Source: Pseudomonas hunanensis (GTDB lineage Bacteria; Pseudomonadota; Gammaproteobacteria; Pseudomonadales; Pseudomonadaceae). From it: 64,000 bases of DNA. Of this stretch, positions 8,487 through 17,305 are shown in pieces. The notes beneath the pieces are model-generated. The model saw only the letters and a program-made list of their open reading frames with translations, had not been told where the DNA came from and searched no databases. Where the stretch lies: positions 124,001 to 188,000 of the forward strand of contig NZ_QJRC01000098.1 in NCBI RefSeq assembly GCF_013393325.1, written 5' to 3'. Within the stretch, counting starts at the first letter, position 1. Each line of letters begins with the position of its first letter. Made by a program: the position numbers and the translations under genes.

Positions 8487-9416
8487 TCAGATGTTGATAA
8501 GTGCCTTGAGCACTGTCTTGAAAGTCTCCAGCTGCTCTTCACTGAACTGCCCGAACACCTTGTCCTGCTGTTCCCGGGCAATGGTCCACAATGCCTCGGT
8601 CTCGTCCACGCCCTTCACCGACAACCGCACACGTCCGTCATCATCGGCAATCAACCCTTTGCGCTTGAGGTTGGCCACCGCTTCCTCGATCTCCCGCGCC
8701 GGCATCGCCACTTCCCGTTGCAGGTCGTTCAGGCTCAGCCCCGCATCGTTCTCCAGCACCATCAGCATGCGCGCCTCGCTGGTACGCAGGCCGGTGCACA
8801 ACTGGCGTGGCTGGTAGTCGGCCTGGTAGGCGCGCAATGCCTGGGTCATCAGGTAATACAGGTTGTGTTGCAGGCGGCCCTGGAAGTGGCTGCTGGGTGC
8901 CTGCCCTTCTGCACGCTGGGTCATGCGGGTATGTGGCAGCACCATGGAATAGGCGCCCTGGTGGTACAGCAGCGGCGAGCGGCCGAAATCATCGAACGCC
9001 ACCACCCTGCCTATCAGGATCCAGTGATCGCCACCGTCCAGTTGCTGGTACTTTTCACACTCGAAGCGTGCCGCGCAATCGACGAACAATGGCACGCCGC
9101 CAACGCCCGTCTCGTAGTCGATACCGGCAAAGCGGTCCTCTTTGGGCCGGGCGAAGTTGTTGGACAGGTCGATCTGGTCCGCAGCCAGAACGTTCACGGC
9201 AAAATGCGAGGCCTCTTCGAACACTTCATGGCTGGTCGAACGTTTGTCGATGCTCCACAGGATCAGCGCCGGGTCCAGCGACACCGAGTTGAAACTGTTG
9301 GCGGTGACGCCCACCTTGCGGCCACTGGGGCCGGCTGCGGTCACCACGGTAACGCCGGTGGCGAAGTTGCCCAGTGCGCGGCGGAAGGCACGCGCGTCGA
9401 AGGTTTCATTGGACAT
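8487..9416 (-). CDS. hpaC: 4-hydroxyphenylacetate 3-monooxygenase, flavin reductase component with C-terminal MarR-like domain
   Basis: This 309-residue protein has two parts. Residues 1-165 form a flavin reductase domain with GNFATGVTVVTA and VGVTANSFNSVSLDPALILWSI. Residues about 190-309 resemble a MarR-type winged helix (SEARMLMVLENDAGLSLNDLQREVAMPAREIEEAVANLKRKGLI). This architecture matches the C1 reductase of the Acinetobacter two-component 4-HPA hydroxylase, where the extra domain senses the substrate and controls FMN reduction. Enteric HpaC has no such domain. The GGGAG ribosome site lies before the ATG at 9416. It lies downstream of hpaB on the same strand. Confidence 0.88.
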   Translation of the reverse strand: MSNETFDARAFRRALGNFATGVTVVTAAGPSGRKVGVTANSFNSVSLDPALILWSIDKRSTSHEVFEEASHFAVNVLAADQIDLSNNFARPKEDRFAGIDYETGVGGVPLFVDCAARFECEKYQQLDGGDHWILIGRVVAFDDFGRSPLLYHQGAYSMVLPHTRMTQRAEGQAPSSHFQGRLQHNLYYLMTQALRAYQADYQPRQLCTGLRTSEARMLMVLENDAGLSLNDLQREVAMPAREIEEAVANLKRKGLIADDDGRVRLSVKGVDETEALWTIAREQQDKVFGQFSEEQLETFKTVLKALINI

Positions 9417-9494
9417 GCAAGACTCCCGGGCAGGCCTGGCAGCCCGCCCTGATTGTTGTTGTGCTTGTGAGGGATGGTTGAAACGGAAAGCGAC

Positions 9495-10664
9495 TCAGAC
9501 CATGGTCGGGTCGGGCTCCAGGCCCATCAACTCGCGGCCGAGGATCTGCGCGCAAACGTCGTAGTCGGTGTAGGCATGGGCGCCGGTCATGTGCGAATCG
9601 CGGAACAGGCGTTGCAGTTCGTTGCTCTCGAACCAGGCGCCACCACCGGCCGCTTCCATCAGGCGGTCCACGGCCTGGATGCACAGTTTCACTGCATAGC
9701 CCTGGTTGGTGCGCCAGAATGCCAGCGTGCCACGCGAGGGGTATTCATGGCGGGCGCTGTGCTCGGCAATTTCGTCCCAGCTTTTTTCCAGCAGTGCCCG
9801 GGCGGCGGCCACCTGATGGGTCGATTCGGCCAGGCGCATCAGCGCCGGGGTAGCAGCGCCCACGGCAGCACCGGTGTAGGCACGCACGCGGTTGCGGGTT
9901 TTCTCGCGGAACACCTCCAGCATGCGCTCGGCAACGCCGAGGCTCACGGTGGAAAAACCGCTGGCGAAGTACGGGCGGTATGGGGCGAAGAAGATCTTGC
10001 TGTCCGGGTACAGGCCAAAGCCCGCCGACTTGCCCTCCATCATGTCCTTGGCTTTCTGGATACGGTGCTCAGGCACGAACGCGTCACGCACGATCAAGGT
10101 CTTGCTGCCACTGCCGCGCATGCCCACGGCATACCAGTCATCACGGATTTCATAATCGCTGCGCGGCAGGATGGCGAAGCAGTAATCCTGAGTGCCTTCG
10201 GCATTGTTGCGGCGAAAACCTACGATCGCCCACTCGGCGTGGTCGCAACCAGAACTCCAGCCCATCTCGCCGCTGAACGACACGCCACCCTCGACCTCTT
10301 CGGTACGGCCAAATGGCGCGATACTGCTGCTGGCAGTGGCATCCGGGTCGCTGCCCCACACCTCCTGCTGCAGCTTGGGCGAGAACATCGCCATCTGATG
10401 GCTGTGGGTGCACAGCAAGCTCATGGCCCAGGCGGTGCTGGCGCAGGCGCCCGCCAGCTGGGCGATGCACTCGGCGAATTGCGGCAGGGTGATTTCCATG
10501 CCGCCGTAGTGTTTGGGCAAGAAAGCGCGGTGCATGCCGATGCTTTTCAGCAGGGTGATGTTCTCTGCCGGCACGCTGCGGTCCTGTTCTGCACGCATGG
10601 CATTGGCGGCGATGGTCGGCAGGATGGATCTCAGGTCTTCCAGCAGGGGGTTTGGCTTTTTCAT
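9495..10664 (-). CDS. hpaB: 4-hydroxyphenylacetate 3-monooxygenase, oxygenase component (acyl-CoA dehydrogenase fold, C2 type)
   Basis: This 389-residue flavin-dependent monooxygenase has the acyl-CoA dehydrogenase fold. N-terminal helices carry IGMHRAFLPKHYGGME, the middle beta domain carries VSFSGEMGWSSGCDHAEW and FAILPRSDYEIRDDWYAVGMRGSGSKTL, and the C-terminal helical bundle carries GGGAWFESNELQRLFRDSHMTGAHAYTDYD. It hydroxylates 4-HPA to homoprotocatechuate with reduced flavin supplied by HpaC. It resembles Acinetobacter C2 in fold and partner, and is unlike the roughly 520-residue enteric HpaB. The gene diverges from the TetR-family gene at 10867. Confidence 0.85.
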   Translation of the reverse strand: MKKPNPLLEDLRSILPTIAANAMRAEQDRSVPAENITLLKSIGMHRAFLPKHYGGMEITLPQFAECIAQLAGACASTAWAMSLLCTHSHQMAMFSPKLQQEVWGSDPDATASSSIAPFGRTEEVEGGVSFSGEMGWSSGCDHAEWAIVGFRRNNAEGTQDYCFAILPRSDYEIRDDWYAVGMRGSGSKTLIVRDAFVPEHRIQKAKDMMEGKSAGFGLYPDSKIFFAPYRPYFASGFSTVSLGVAERMLEVFREKTRNRVRAYTGAAVGAATPALMRLAESTHQVAAARALLEKSWDEIAEHSARHEYPSRGTLAFWRTNQGYAVKLCIQAVDRLMEAAGGGAWFESNELQRLFRDSHMTGAHAYTDYDVCAQILGRELMGLEPDPTMV

Positions 10665-10866
10665 GAACGGTCTCTTTCTTATTGGATTCGAAGACGCGTT
10701 CAGTATGTGAGCCGCGATTGGGCGGCGGAATGCACGTTACGAGGGGAACATTGCACTTTTCATGGCGTGCAGAAATTGCCCAGCCACAAGCATTGACCCG
10801 TGCATTTGCGATCACCACAATCCCACCCATATGACGCGCGCGGCCTGCCGCGCCCCTGACGGAGCG

Positions 10867-11466
10867 ATGCTGTTGAAAGACCTTTCCCCTTCTGCGGTGC
10901 GTGTGTGCGATGCCGCCGTCGGCCACTTCGCCGAGTATGGCTACGATGCCTCTTCGCTGAACGAAATCGCCCAGCTGGCCGGCATGCGCAAGGCTTCACT
11001 GTATGCACACTTCGCCAACAAGGATGCTTTGTTCGTGGAGGTGTTCCAGCGTGCGCTGGTGCAGGAAACGACGTTTGTCGAACAGGGTTTTGCGCAGGAA
11101 GATCGCGACGGCCTGGCGCCCGGGCACTGGCTGGCCTTGCACCTGGCCGAGCGTTATCGCGGCTCCGCTGCGCTGCGCTTCGTGTTGCGCACGGCCTTCC
11201 TGCCCCCGGCGGGCATCAAGCCGGTTGTCACTTGCGGCTTCGAAAAGTACCTTGACGGCATACGCGAAGGGTTCTGCAAGGCCCTGCAAGCTCGGAACAA
11301 CTGGGCTGATGAGCAGCAAAGCCGCCTTGCGCTGTACGCCGATGCCTACCTGGGCATCATCGACAGCCTGTATGTAGAGCTGATGTACGCAGGCCCCGCC
11401 GCCTATGAGCGGCGCGCGACAGCCTTGCTGAAAGTGCTCGAAGACTCGCTGTCACTCAACCGCTGA
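10867..11466 (+). CDS. TetR/AcrR-family transcriptional regulator
   Basis: This regulator of about 199 residues has an N-terminal helix-turn-helix: HFAEYGYDASSLNEIAQLAGMRKASLYAHFANKD. The effector domain is variable. The start at 10867 is supported by a GGAG site; an extension to 10762 would add a cysteine-rich stretch with no family resemblance. It diverges from hpaBC across about 200 bp. Control of hpaBC or of itself is the natural guess, but no ligand can be deduced. Confidence 0.8.
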   Translation: MLLKDLSPSAVRVCDAAVGHFAEYGYDASSLNEIAQLAGMRKASLYAHFANKDALFVEVFQRALVQETTFVEQGFAQEDRDGLAPGHWLALHLAERYRGSAALRFVLRTAFLPPAGIKPVVTCGFEKYLDGIREGFCKALQARNNWADEQQSRLALYADAYLGIIDSLYVELMYAGPAAYERRATALLKVLEDSLSLNR

Positions 11467-11477
11467 CGGCTGGTGCG

Positions 11478-11900
11478 TCAGGGTTTGATCCGCTTCATTT
11501 CATCCAGCAACTGCATCAGTTGCTGCAGCTTGTCCTCGCCAAACTGGGCGAGGATCTTGTCGTAGTTGCGCGCCATTTCCTCACTCATCGCCACAAATGC
11601 CTGCTGCCCCGCGTCGGTCAGGTTGATGAACACCCGGCGCTGGTCTTCTGCCGACTTGCGCCGCGCCACGATCCCATCGCGCTCCAGGCGCTTGAGCACA
11701 CCACTCATGCTGGGTTTGAGAATGCACGCCAGCTCAGCCAACTGATGGCTTTCCAGCTCGCCTTGCTGGCGCAAGATACGGATTACCCGCCATTGCTGCT
11801 CGGTCAGGTCATGGGCATTCAACGCTGGGCGGAAAAACGCCATGGTGGCTTCGCGCGCCTGCAACAGGGTCAGGGTCAGGGAGGGTCTTGGTGTGGTCAT
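11478..11900 (-). CDS. hpaR: MarR-family repressor of the homoprotocatechuate operon
   Basis: This 140-residue MarR-type regulator has the winged-helix core LTEQQWRVIRILRQQGELESHQLAELACILKPSMSGVLKRLERDGIVARRKSAEDQRRVFINLT, as in HpaR. In E. coli, HpaR represses the meta operon and is released by pathway acids. The ATG at 11900 is chosen over an upstream start at 11951 because homologues begin close to the MTTPRPSLTL segment. A double CATTAATA repeat lies about 53 bp upstream, suggesting autoregulation. It is convergent with the TetR gene, with an 11-bp gap. Confidence 0.88.
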   Translation of the reverse strand: MTTPRPSLTLTLLQAREATMAFFRPALNAHDLTEQQWRVIRILRQQGELESHQLAELACILKPSMSGVLKRLERDGIVARRKSAEDQRRVFINLTDAGQQAFVAMSEEMARNYDKILAQFGEDKLQQLMQLLDEMKRIKP

Positions 11901-11952
11901 GCGGGCTCGTGGGGCTGGGAATAGCAAACCGGCGAGTATGCCAGTGCACAAT

Positions 11953-11968
11953 CATTAATACATTAATA
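11953..11968. promoter_or_regulatory. Tandem CATTAATA repeat, putative HpaR operator
   Basis: Two adjacent exact copies of CATTAATA form the dyad ATTAAT-N2-ATTAAT. The element lies 53 bp ahead of the hpaR start and also faces the FAD oxidase gene at 12146. It differs in one base per repeat from the tandem CATTAACA copies in front of hpaG1. Autoregulation by HpaR is inferred. Confidence 0.5.
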
Positions 11969-12145
11969 GAATGTTTTCTACCCATTGCCAAGAAGCAGCG
12001 CCAGCCGCCGATTGCGTGTGGCAGGCTGGTTACACTTGCTGGCAGGCAAGCGCAAGACAGCTGATGATCGGCAGGCGCTCAATGGCCTCATGTGCCAGCG
12101 CCCGGCAAACGGCCCTATCACAATTCCAATTCAGCAGGCTGCGTC

Positions 12146-13444
12146 ATGATCACCCTCGAGAGCCCCACGTATTACTCGGCGACCAAGAAGTACAACCTGA
12201 ATTTCCCCACCCTGGAAAATGACATCGAAGCCGATGTCGTGGTGATCGGCGGTGGCTTCTCCGGTATCAACACCGCGCTGGAGCTGGCAGAACAGGGTGT
12301 GGCCAATGTGGTCGTGCTCGAAGCCCGCTACCTGGGCTACGGCGGTACCGGGCGCAACGGTGGGCAGATCATGGCAGGTATCGGCCACGACCTGGAAAAC
12401 ATCCGCAGCAGCGTGGGTGACCAGGGCGTGAAGGAAATGTTCGAGATCAGCGAGCTGGGCGCAGGCATCATCAAGGAACGCATCGCCCGCTACGCCATCG
12501 ACGCCGACTTTTGCCACGGCTATGGCTACATGGGCTTCAACCACCGCCAGGAACAAACCCTGCGCAAGTGGGAAAAGGCATTCAAGGCAATCAACACCCG
12601 CGACGATATCCGCTTTCTCGGCGGCAGTGAGGTGCACCAGATCATCGGCAGCACCGCCTACAGCAGCGCCCTGCTGCATATGGGCGGTGGCCATGTGCAT
12701 TCACTGAACCTGCTGCTGGGCGAAGCACAGGCGCTGGTCAGCCATGGCGCGCGCATCTTCGAACACAGCCCGGCCCTGGAAGTGACCTACGGCGAACGCA
12801 TCAAGGTACGCACCGGCCGCGGTTCGGTACGCGCCAGCAAGCTGCTGTGGGCGTGCGACAGCTTCCTCAACAAGCTGGAGCCGGAGCTGCACGCACGCAC
12901 CATCAACACCTATGCCTTCCAGATGATGACCGAGCCGTTGCCGGATGAACTGATCGAGCGCATCAGCCCGATACGCGGTGCCTACAGCGATATCCGCCCG
13001 GTGATCGACTACTACCGGGTCACGCGTGAGAACCGCCTGCTGTTCGGGGCCGCCACCCCCTTCGTCGAGCACGTTCCGCTGGACCTGAAGGCCTGGAACC
13101 GCGCGCTGATGCTGAAGATTTTTCCCTACCTGAAAAACGTGCGCATCGACCTGGCCTGGGGCGGACCAATGGCCACCAGTGCCAACCTGTTTCCGCAAAT
13201 CGGCACCCTCGGCAACCGGCCCAATGCCTTCTACGTGCAGGGTTACTCCGGCTTTGGCGTCACCCCCAGCCACATCATCTGCAAGATCCTCGCCGAGGGC
13301 ATGCTCGAAGGCTCCAGGCGCTATGACCTGGTCAGTTCGGTCAAGCATGCGCGCATCCTCGGCAAGGACTACCTGCGCCCGCTGCTGCTCACCGCCGGCA
13401 AGACCGTGCACCAGCTGTCTGGCTACTTCAACGGCCGCCGCTGA
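12146..13444 (+). CDS. FAD-dependent amine oxidase, PuuB/gamma-glutamylputrescine oxidase-like
   Basis: This 432-residue DAO-family flavoprotein has the dinucleotide motif VVVIGGGFSGINTALELAEQG near residue 31, the second family motif GTGRNGGQI near residue 70, and a C-terminal FAD segment FYVQGYSGFGVTPSH. It is clearly paralogous to the oxidase at 29843. Placement beside hpa genes, a cupin, a FeaR-type regulator and a FeaB-type aldehyde dehydrogenase suggests oxidation of an aromatic amine such as tyramine to the aldehyde. The substrate is inferred. The ATG at 12146 is preferred over a start 54 bp upstream that only adds a low-complexity leader. Confidence 0.8.
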   Translation: MITLESPTYYSATKKYNLNFPTLENDIEADVVVIGGGFSGINTALELAEQGVANVVVLEARYLGYGGTGRNGGQIMAGIGHDLENIRSSVGDQGVKEMFEISELGAGIIKERIARYAIDADFCHGYGYMGFNHRQEQTLRKWEKAFKAINTRDDIRFLGGSEVHQIIGSTAYSSALLHMGGGHVHSLNLLLGEAQALVSHGARIFEHSPALEVTYGERIKVRTGRGSVRASKLLWACDSFLNKLEPELHARTINTYAFQMMTEPLPDELIERISPIRGAYSDIRPVIDYYRVTRENRLLFGAATPFVEHVPLDLKAWNRALMLKIFPYLKNVRIDLAWGGPMATSANLFPQIGTLGNRPNAFYVQGYSGFGVTPSHIICKILAEGMLEGSRRYDLVSSVKHARILGKDYLRPLLLTAGKTVHQLSGYFNGRR

Positions 13445-13474
13445 ACCTGTTCGACTCAACCCTGGAGAACTGCC

Positions 13475-13840
13475 ATGACCCTTACCGCCGCCAAGCAAGG
13501 CGTACAATTATCCGAACTCGATGCCTGGGGCAGCGTTGCCGATTTGGGCTCGGAAATACTCGAAGGCGACGTGAAAGCCTTTGGCAAGATGACCTACGGC
13601 GCGCCTGAAGACGCGGTCAGCAGTGCTTATTTCGGCACTACGCGCGGCAAGTTCCGCATGGTCTACCCGTTCGACGAACAGGCCGTGATCGTGACCGGCG
13701 AAATCCAGCTGACCGATGAATCCACCGGCCAGGTCACCCGCTACAAGCCCGGTGATGCCTGGTTCGTGACCAAGGGCACCCCGGTGCTTTGGGAAGTGTT
13801 GAGCGATTCATTCGTCAAGCATTACCTGGCGGTGGCCTGA
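13475..13840 (+). CDS. Small cupin-domain protein (DUF861/EutQ-like)
   Basis: This is a single-domain 121-residue cupin. The barrel strands include KFRMVYPFDEQAVIVTGEIQLTDESTGQVTRYKPGDAWFVTKGTPVLWEV, typical of the ethanolamine-utilisation/ureidoglycine cupin group. It starts 30 bp after the amine oxidase with a good GGAG site, so the two are very likely cotranscribed. Such cupins often accompany amine oxidases or transporters, but the activity is unknown. Its 3' end overlaps the convergent FeaR-like gene by 19 bp. Confidence 0.8.
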   Translation: MTLTAAKQGVQLSELDAWGSVADLGSEILEGDVKAFGKMTYGAPEDAVSSAYFGTTRGKFRMVYPFDEQAVIVTGEIQLTDESTGQVTRYKPGDAWFVTKGTPVLWEVLSDSFVKHYLAVA

Positions 13841-14766
13841 GCCCGGTAGTCCTTGGGCGAGCGTTCGAACTGTTTCTTGAACGAACGGCTGAAATGCGCC
13901 GAGTCGGTAAACCCCCACTTGTAGGCGATCGAGGTGATCGACTCGCCCTTGAAGAACGGGTTGGCCAGATCATCGGCGCTGCGCATCAGGCGCGCCCGCT
14001 GAATGTAGCGGCACACGCTGTCCCCCTCCTCCTCGAACAGCCGATACAGGTGGCGCACCGAGATGTTAAGGCGCCCGGCAAGGTTGGCTGGGGTCAGCCC
14101 AGGCTGTGACAGCGACTCGTCGATCACCTGTTGCACATAGCCGCGCAGGTTGGCACCGCTCAATGCCCCAAGGTTGCCCGGCGCCTCGCCATTACGCTCG
14201 AAGCCCGGCTCCAGCAAGGCGATGAAGGCGGTCTGCAGCGCATCACCCTGGGCACCATCACCGCTGACGTTGCCGTCCTTGCACAGCTGGTCCATCAACA
14301 CATGCAGCATGCGCCCGCAGGCGTTGCTCGACGATATCTTGCCGAACATCGGGCCGCTGCCCTGCACGTACTTGCGCACCTGCTCGCGCGACAGCGCCAG
14401 CGAGACATGCTCGATCAGGCCGCTAGGGGTGATTTCACAACGCCCGACCGAATCCATCAGCAGCAGCTCACCCGGCGCCAGGCTAACCTGCAGGCCACCC
14501 TGAGATACAGTGGAGTGACCCGCACGCTGGCTGACCAGAAAGCAATGCTGGTCATCGTCGAGCGTGGGGTTTTCGCCCAGCCGACGGATGTTGCCGGCAT
14601 TGGTGCGCAGGTTGGCCAGCGGCAAGCCAGCGCGGGAAAAGGTGGAGACCTCGCCGATGAACAGCGAGTGATTGGACGCAAGCTCCGTCTCGAAACGGCC
14701 ACAGATCTGTTGCATGGCCGTGGTCCAGCGTTCCAGCCCCTGACGGTTGGATTGTTGAGTATGCAT
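13822..14766 (-). CDS. AraC-family regulator, FeaR-like
   Basis: This regulator of about 314 residues has an AraC-binding-like N-terminal domain and a C-terminal AraC helix-turn-helix domain ending KWGFTDSAHFSRSFKKQFERSPKDYR. The opening GLERWTTAMQQICGRFETEL lines up with the start of E. coli FeaR, the activator of tyramine oxidase and phenylacetaldehyde dehydrogenase genes. The ATG at 14766 with a GAGG site is preferred over a GTG at 14802. It diverges from nothing obvious; a near-perfect palindrome lies 38 bp upstream. Control of the flanking amine genes is inferred. Confidence 0.82.
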   Translation of the reverse strand: MHTQQSNRQGLERWTTAMQQICGRFETELASNHSLFIGEVSTFSRAGLPLANLRTNAGNIRRLGENPTLDDDQHCFLVSQRAGHSTVSQGGLQVSLAPGELLLMDSVGRCEITPSGLIEHVSLALSREQVRKYVQGSGPMFGKISSSNACGRMLHVLMDQLCKDGNVSGDGAQGDALQTAFIALLEPGFERNGEAPGNLGALSGANLRGYVQQVIDESLSQPGLTPANLAGRLNISVRHLYRLFEEEGDSVCRYIQRARLMRSADDLANPFFKGESITSIAYKWGFTDSAHFSRSFKKQFERSPKDYRAQATAR

Positions 14767-14803
14767 GGCTGCCCTCGACGCAGGATTTGTTGTTATGCGC
14801 ACA

Positions 14804-14821
14804 TTGTTAACATGTTATCAA
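14804..14821. promoter_or_regulatory. Near-perfect 18-bp palindrome upstream of the FeaR-like gene
   Basis: TTGTTAACATGTTATCAA reads the same on both strands except for one base pair. It lies 38 bp before the ATG at 14766. Its core GTTAACATGTTATC matches 12 of 14 bases of the dyad in front of hpaG1 at 993-1006. It is a good operator candidate, but the cognate regulator is unknown. Confidence 0.5.
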
Positions 14822-14879
14822 TGCACGCACAACTGTCATCATTTGTCGTTAGACACAGCAAGGCATGTGCCAAGCTGCG

Positions 14880-15452
14880 TCAGAGGCTGGGGAGCAAACG
14901 GCTGAACTGAGCCAGGCTGGCCATCAGGTGCGCCCGCTGTTGCGGGCTGATAGGGATGTAGCGACGAAACGCCGGCATACGGTTGACCACTTCGCTGCCG
15001 CCCATGTGCTCCAGCGTCAGCAGCCATTGACCGTCGCGACAGGCCAGGCTCAGGCGCTTGAAATCCAGCGGCATCAGCGCCGCCACCAGCGCGGTCTGCT
15101 GCAGCAAGCGGTCGCGCAACTGAGCGAAGCGCGCCCGATCACCCTTGCGGTACACGCAGGCAAGGCCGGTACGGCGCAGCGCACCGGTATGGCGCAGCTC
15201 CAGGCTGACCTCGCCTTGTTGCGGGGCAGGCAACTGCAGCTGGAACTCACAGGTGACGATGTGCATCAGCAGGTGGGCCTCGACGCGTTCGTGCACCTTG
15301 GCCTGCCAGCCCTGAGCCGGGTCGTGGAGCACCCCCGCAACTGCAAGGTCCTGCTGCCCCAGGTTGCGCGCCAGGCACATCAGCGTCGCCCCTGGGCGGT
15401 AACCTGAAGGCGCCCGAGGCGCCAGCAGGTGCTCACGCAAACTTCTGATCAT
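14880..15452 (-). CDS. DUF3156-family protein of unknown function
   Basis: This protein of about 190 residues begins MIRSLREHLLAPRAPSGYRPG. It contains a predicted soluble core with LARNLGQQDLAVAGVLHDPAQGWQAKVHERVEAHLLMHIVTCEFQL and ends PISPQQRAHLMASLAQFSRLLPSL. I recognise it as the DUF3156 family, found next to APC permeases in pseudomonads. The ATG at 15452 lies inside the end of the permease gene, a 20-bp overlap, so translation is probably coupled. No catalytic motif is visible. A role in amine uptake or its control is inferred only from the neighbour. Confidence 0.75.
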   Translation of the reverse strand: MIRSLREHLLAPRAPSGYRPGATLMCLARNLGQQDLAVAGVLHDPAQGWQAKVHERVEAHLLMHIVTCEFQLQLPAPQQGEVSLELRHTGALRRTGLACVYRKGDRARFAQLRDRLLQQTALVAALMPLDFKRLSLACRDGQWLLTLEHMGGSEVVNRMPAFRRYIPISPQQRAHLMASLAQFSRLLPSL

Positions 15453-16929
15453 GCTGCAGGTGCTCCACGGCGTGGCCAGGTTCGGCGGCGAATTCTTTCT
15501 CAAGCACATCCTCGACCCGCGCCGGCTTGAACGGGTTGACCTTCTGCACGCACAGCGTCCAGAACAACGCGTAGGCCGCCGTAGCACCGAGCATGATGGC
15601 GAACGGCACGTAGACATCGGCGGGGTTCATGCCTGGCGGCGTGATGAACGCCATGCCGATCAGGATGCCGCTGCTCGAGAGGATCTGCGGCAGCGGGAAC
15701 AGCGGCGAGCGGTAGGCACGCGGCAGGTCCGGGCGACGGATGCGCAAAATCACCACCGATAGCGTCACCAGCAGGTAGGCGGTGCTCCAGGCGCACACGG
15801 CGGCCAGCACCAGGTGCAGGATGTTGTCCGGGTTGCCACCCAGGTACCAGGCATGCAGGCAAGGGATCAACGCCACCACCAGAATGCACAGCAGCGGCGT
15901 CTTGAAGCGCGGGTGCAGGTAGGTGAACACCTTGGGCAACGCGCCGTCGACCGCCATGCCATAGAGAATGCGCGGTACGCCGGCCATCAGTGTGTTGATG
16001 GTCGCCGCACCGGCGAACAGGAATCCGATACCAAGCCACACCGGGCCGATGTCGCCCATCACCTGCTCGGCGAAGCGCGGGATGGCCATGGGCGTGTCCA
16101 GCAGGTGCACGCCACTGGCGGCATCCAGCACCACGTTTTCCACCTGGCGCTTCATCGCCGCACCGTAGATGAACATGCAACTGGCAACGCCGAACAGGCC
16201 CAGCGCCATGGCCCGTGGCAGCACCCAGGCCGAGCGTCGCAGCTCGGGCGCCAGCGGCGTGACGAACTCGCAGCCGACGAACATGAACATGGCCATGCCG
16301 ACCAACGACAGGATGGTCATCAGGTCGGTGCCCACCAGCGACACGCCGAACGGGCCGTCCAGCTCCACCGCAGGTGCTGCGATCAGGCCCAGCACGCCGA
16401 ACACCATCAAGGTGGTCCACATGCCGAAGGTCAGCACCACTTCGGCGCGGCTGAACGCGCTGACGCCAAAGGCATTGAGCACCGCGAACGCCACCACGAA
16501 ACACACCCCCAGCAACCACGAACCACCGGCTGACTCTGCCAGGGTGTTGAGGTGCTCGAAGTTCACCAGCGCCATCACCCCCGACAGGATGGTTTCGGCG
16601 GTACCGGCGAACACATGCACGATCAGGTAGGCCGACAGTGTGCCGGTGATGGCGAAGAAGCGGCCCATGCCGCAGTTGATGTAGTCGTACACCGAGCCCG
16701 TGGTCGGCAGGATCGACGCGGCCTCGGCAAAGGTGGTGGATTGCGCCAGCATCATCAGTGCGGCAATGACCATGGCCACAGCGAAGGCGCTGCCGCCGAT
16801 GCCAAAGCCCATGGTTGCGGTGAGGATCACCGGGCTGGCCATGATCAGCCCGACGGTGCTGGCCAGTGCGGTGGGGAAACCGACCGTGCCGCGGTTGAGG
16901 TGCTCGGTGAGCTTGTTATTGAGTGACAT
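15433..16929 (-). CDS. APC-superfamily amino acid/amine permease
   Basis: This 498-residue inner-membrane protein has about twelve hydrophobic segments. The first helices are VGFPTALASTVGLIMASPVILTATMGFGIGGSAF and the rest follow the amino acid-polyamine-organocation layout. The ATG at 16929 is preceded by CGGGG; a frame extension to 17040 is unconvincing. It lies between the FeaR-like regulator gene and the FeaB-like dehydrogenase gene, which suggests uptake of the aromatic amine used by the cluster. The exact substrate cannot be read from sequence. Confidence 0.85.
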   Translation of the reverse strand: MSLNNKLTEHLNRGTVGFPTALASTVGLIMASPVILTATMGFGIGGSAFAVAMVIAALMMLAQSTTFAEAASILPTTGSVYDYINCGMGRFFAITGTLSAYLIVHVFAGTAETILSGVMALVNFEHLNTLAESAGGSWLLGVCFVVAFAVLNAFGVSAFSRAEVVLTFGMWTTLMVFGVLGLIAAPAVELDGPFGVSLVGTDLMTILSLVGMAMFMFVGCEFVTPLAPELRRSAWVLPRAMALGLFGVASCMFIYGAAMKRQVENVVLDAASGVHLLDTPMAIPRFAEQVMGDIGPVWLGIGFLFAGAATINTLMAGVPRILYGMAVDGALPKVFTYLHPRFKTPLLCILVVALIPCLHAWYLGGNPDNILHLVLAAVCAWSTAYLLVTLSVVILRIRRPDLPRAYRSPLFPLPQILSSSGILIGMAFITPPGMNPADVYVPFAIMLGATAAYALFWTLCVQKVNPFKPARVEDVLEKEFAAEPGHAVEHLQHDQKFA

Positions 16930-17066
16930 CGTTATGCCCCGGCTTGTTTTTGTGGCGTTGAACGAGTGATTACTGTGCGCTGCAGGTGGCATGCCGTCTT
17001 GCCGATGGCTGCCGCCGGGCTTGTTGCTGCCTGCCAGCAATCAGCTCCAGAGCCTGGCGATGCCCC

Positions 17067-17182
17067 TGTAGGAGCGGCCTTGTGTCGCGATCGGGCCGCA
17101 AAGCGGCCCCGGCGATATTGGCTGTGATGCAAAAAACGGGGGCTGCTGCGCAGCCCGATCGCGACACAAGGCCGCTCCTACA
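17067..17182. repeat. REP-type doublet: exact 30-bp inverted repeat
   Basis: Positions 17067-17096 are the exact reverse complement of 17153-17182, with a 56-bp centre. The centre itself contains the small hairpin gggccgcaaagcggccc at 17093-17109. This is a typical pseudomonad REP pair placed between divergent genes. Confidence 0.85.
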
Positions 17183-17305
17183 AGGGATCGCGCAAGGCTG
17201 ACTCATCGCTTGGCAGCCACAGTCATGCCCCTGTCACGCAGGCACAAGAACCGCTCTGCCCCGCTCACTAAGCTGCAAGCTTTGGCCACCTGCCCCGGAG
17301 TTTGC

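Noticed and set aside
10665..10866. Sigma-54-type promoter (GG-N10-GC) in the hpaB-tetR spacer
   Set aside because: The closest match near 10763 has 12 bases between GG and GC, not 10, and weak flanks.
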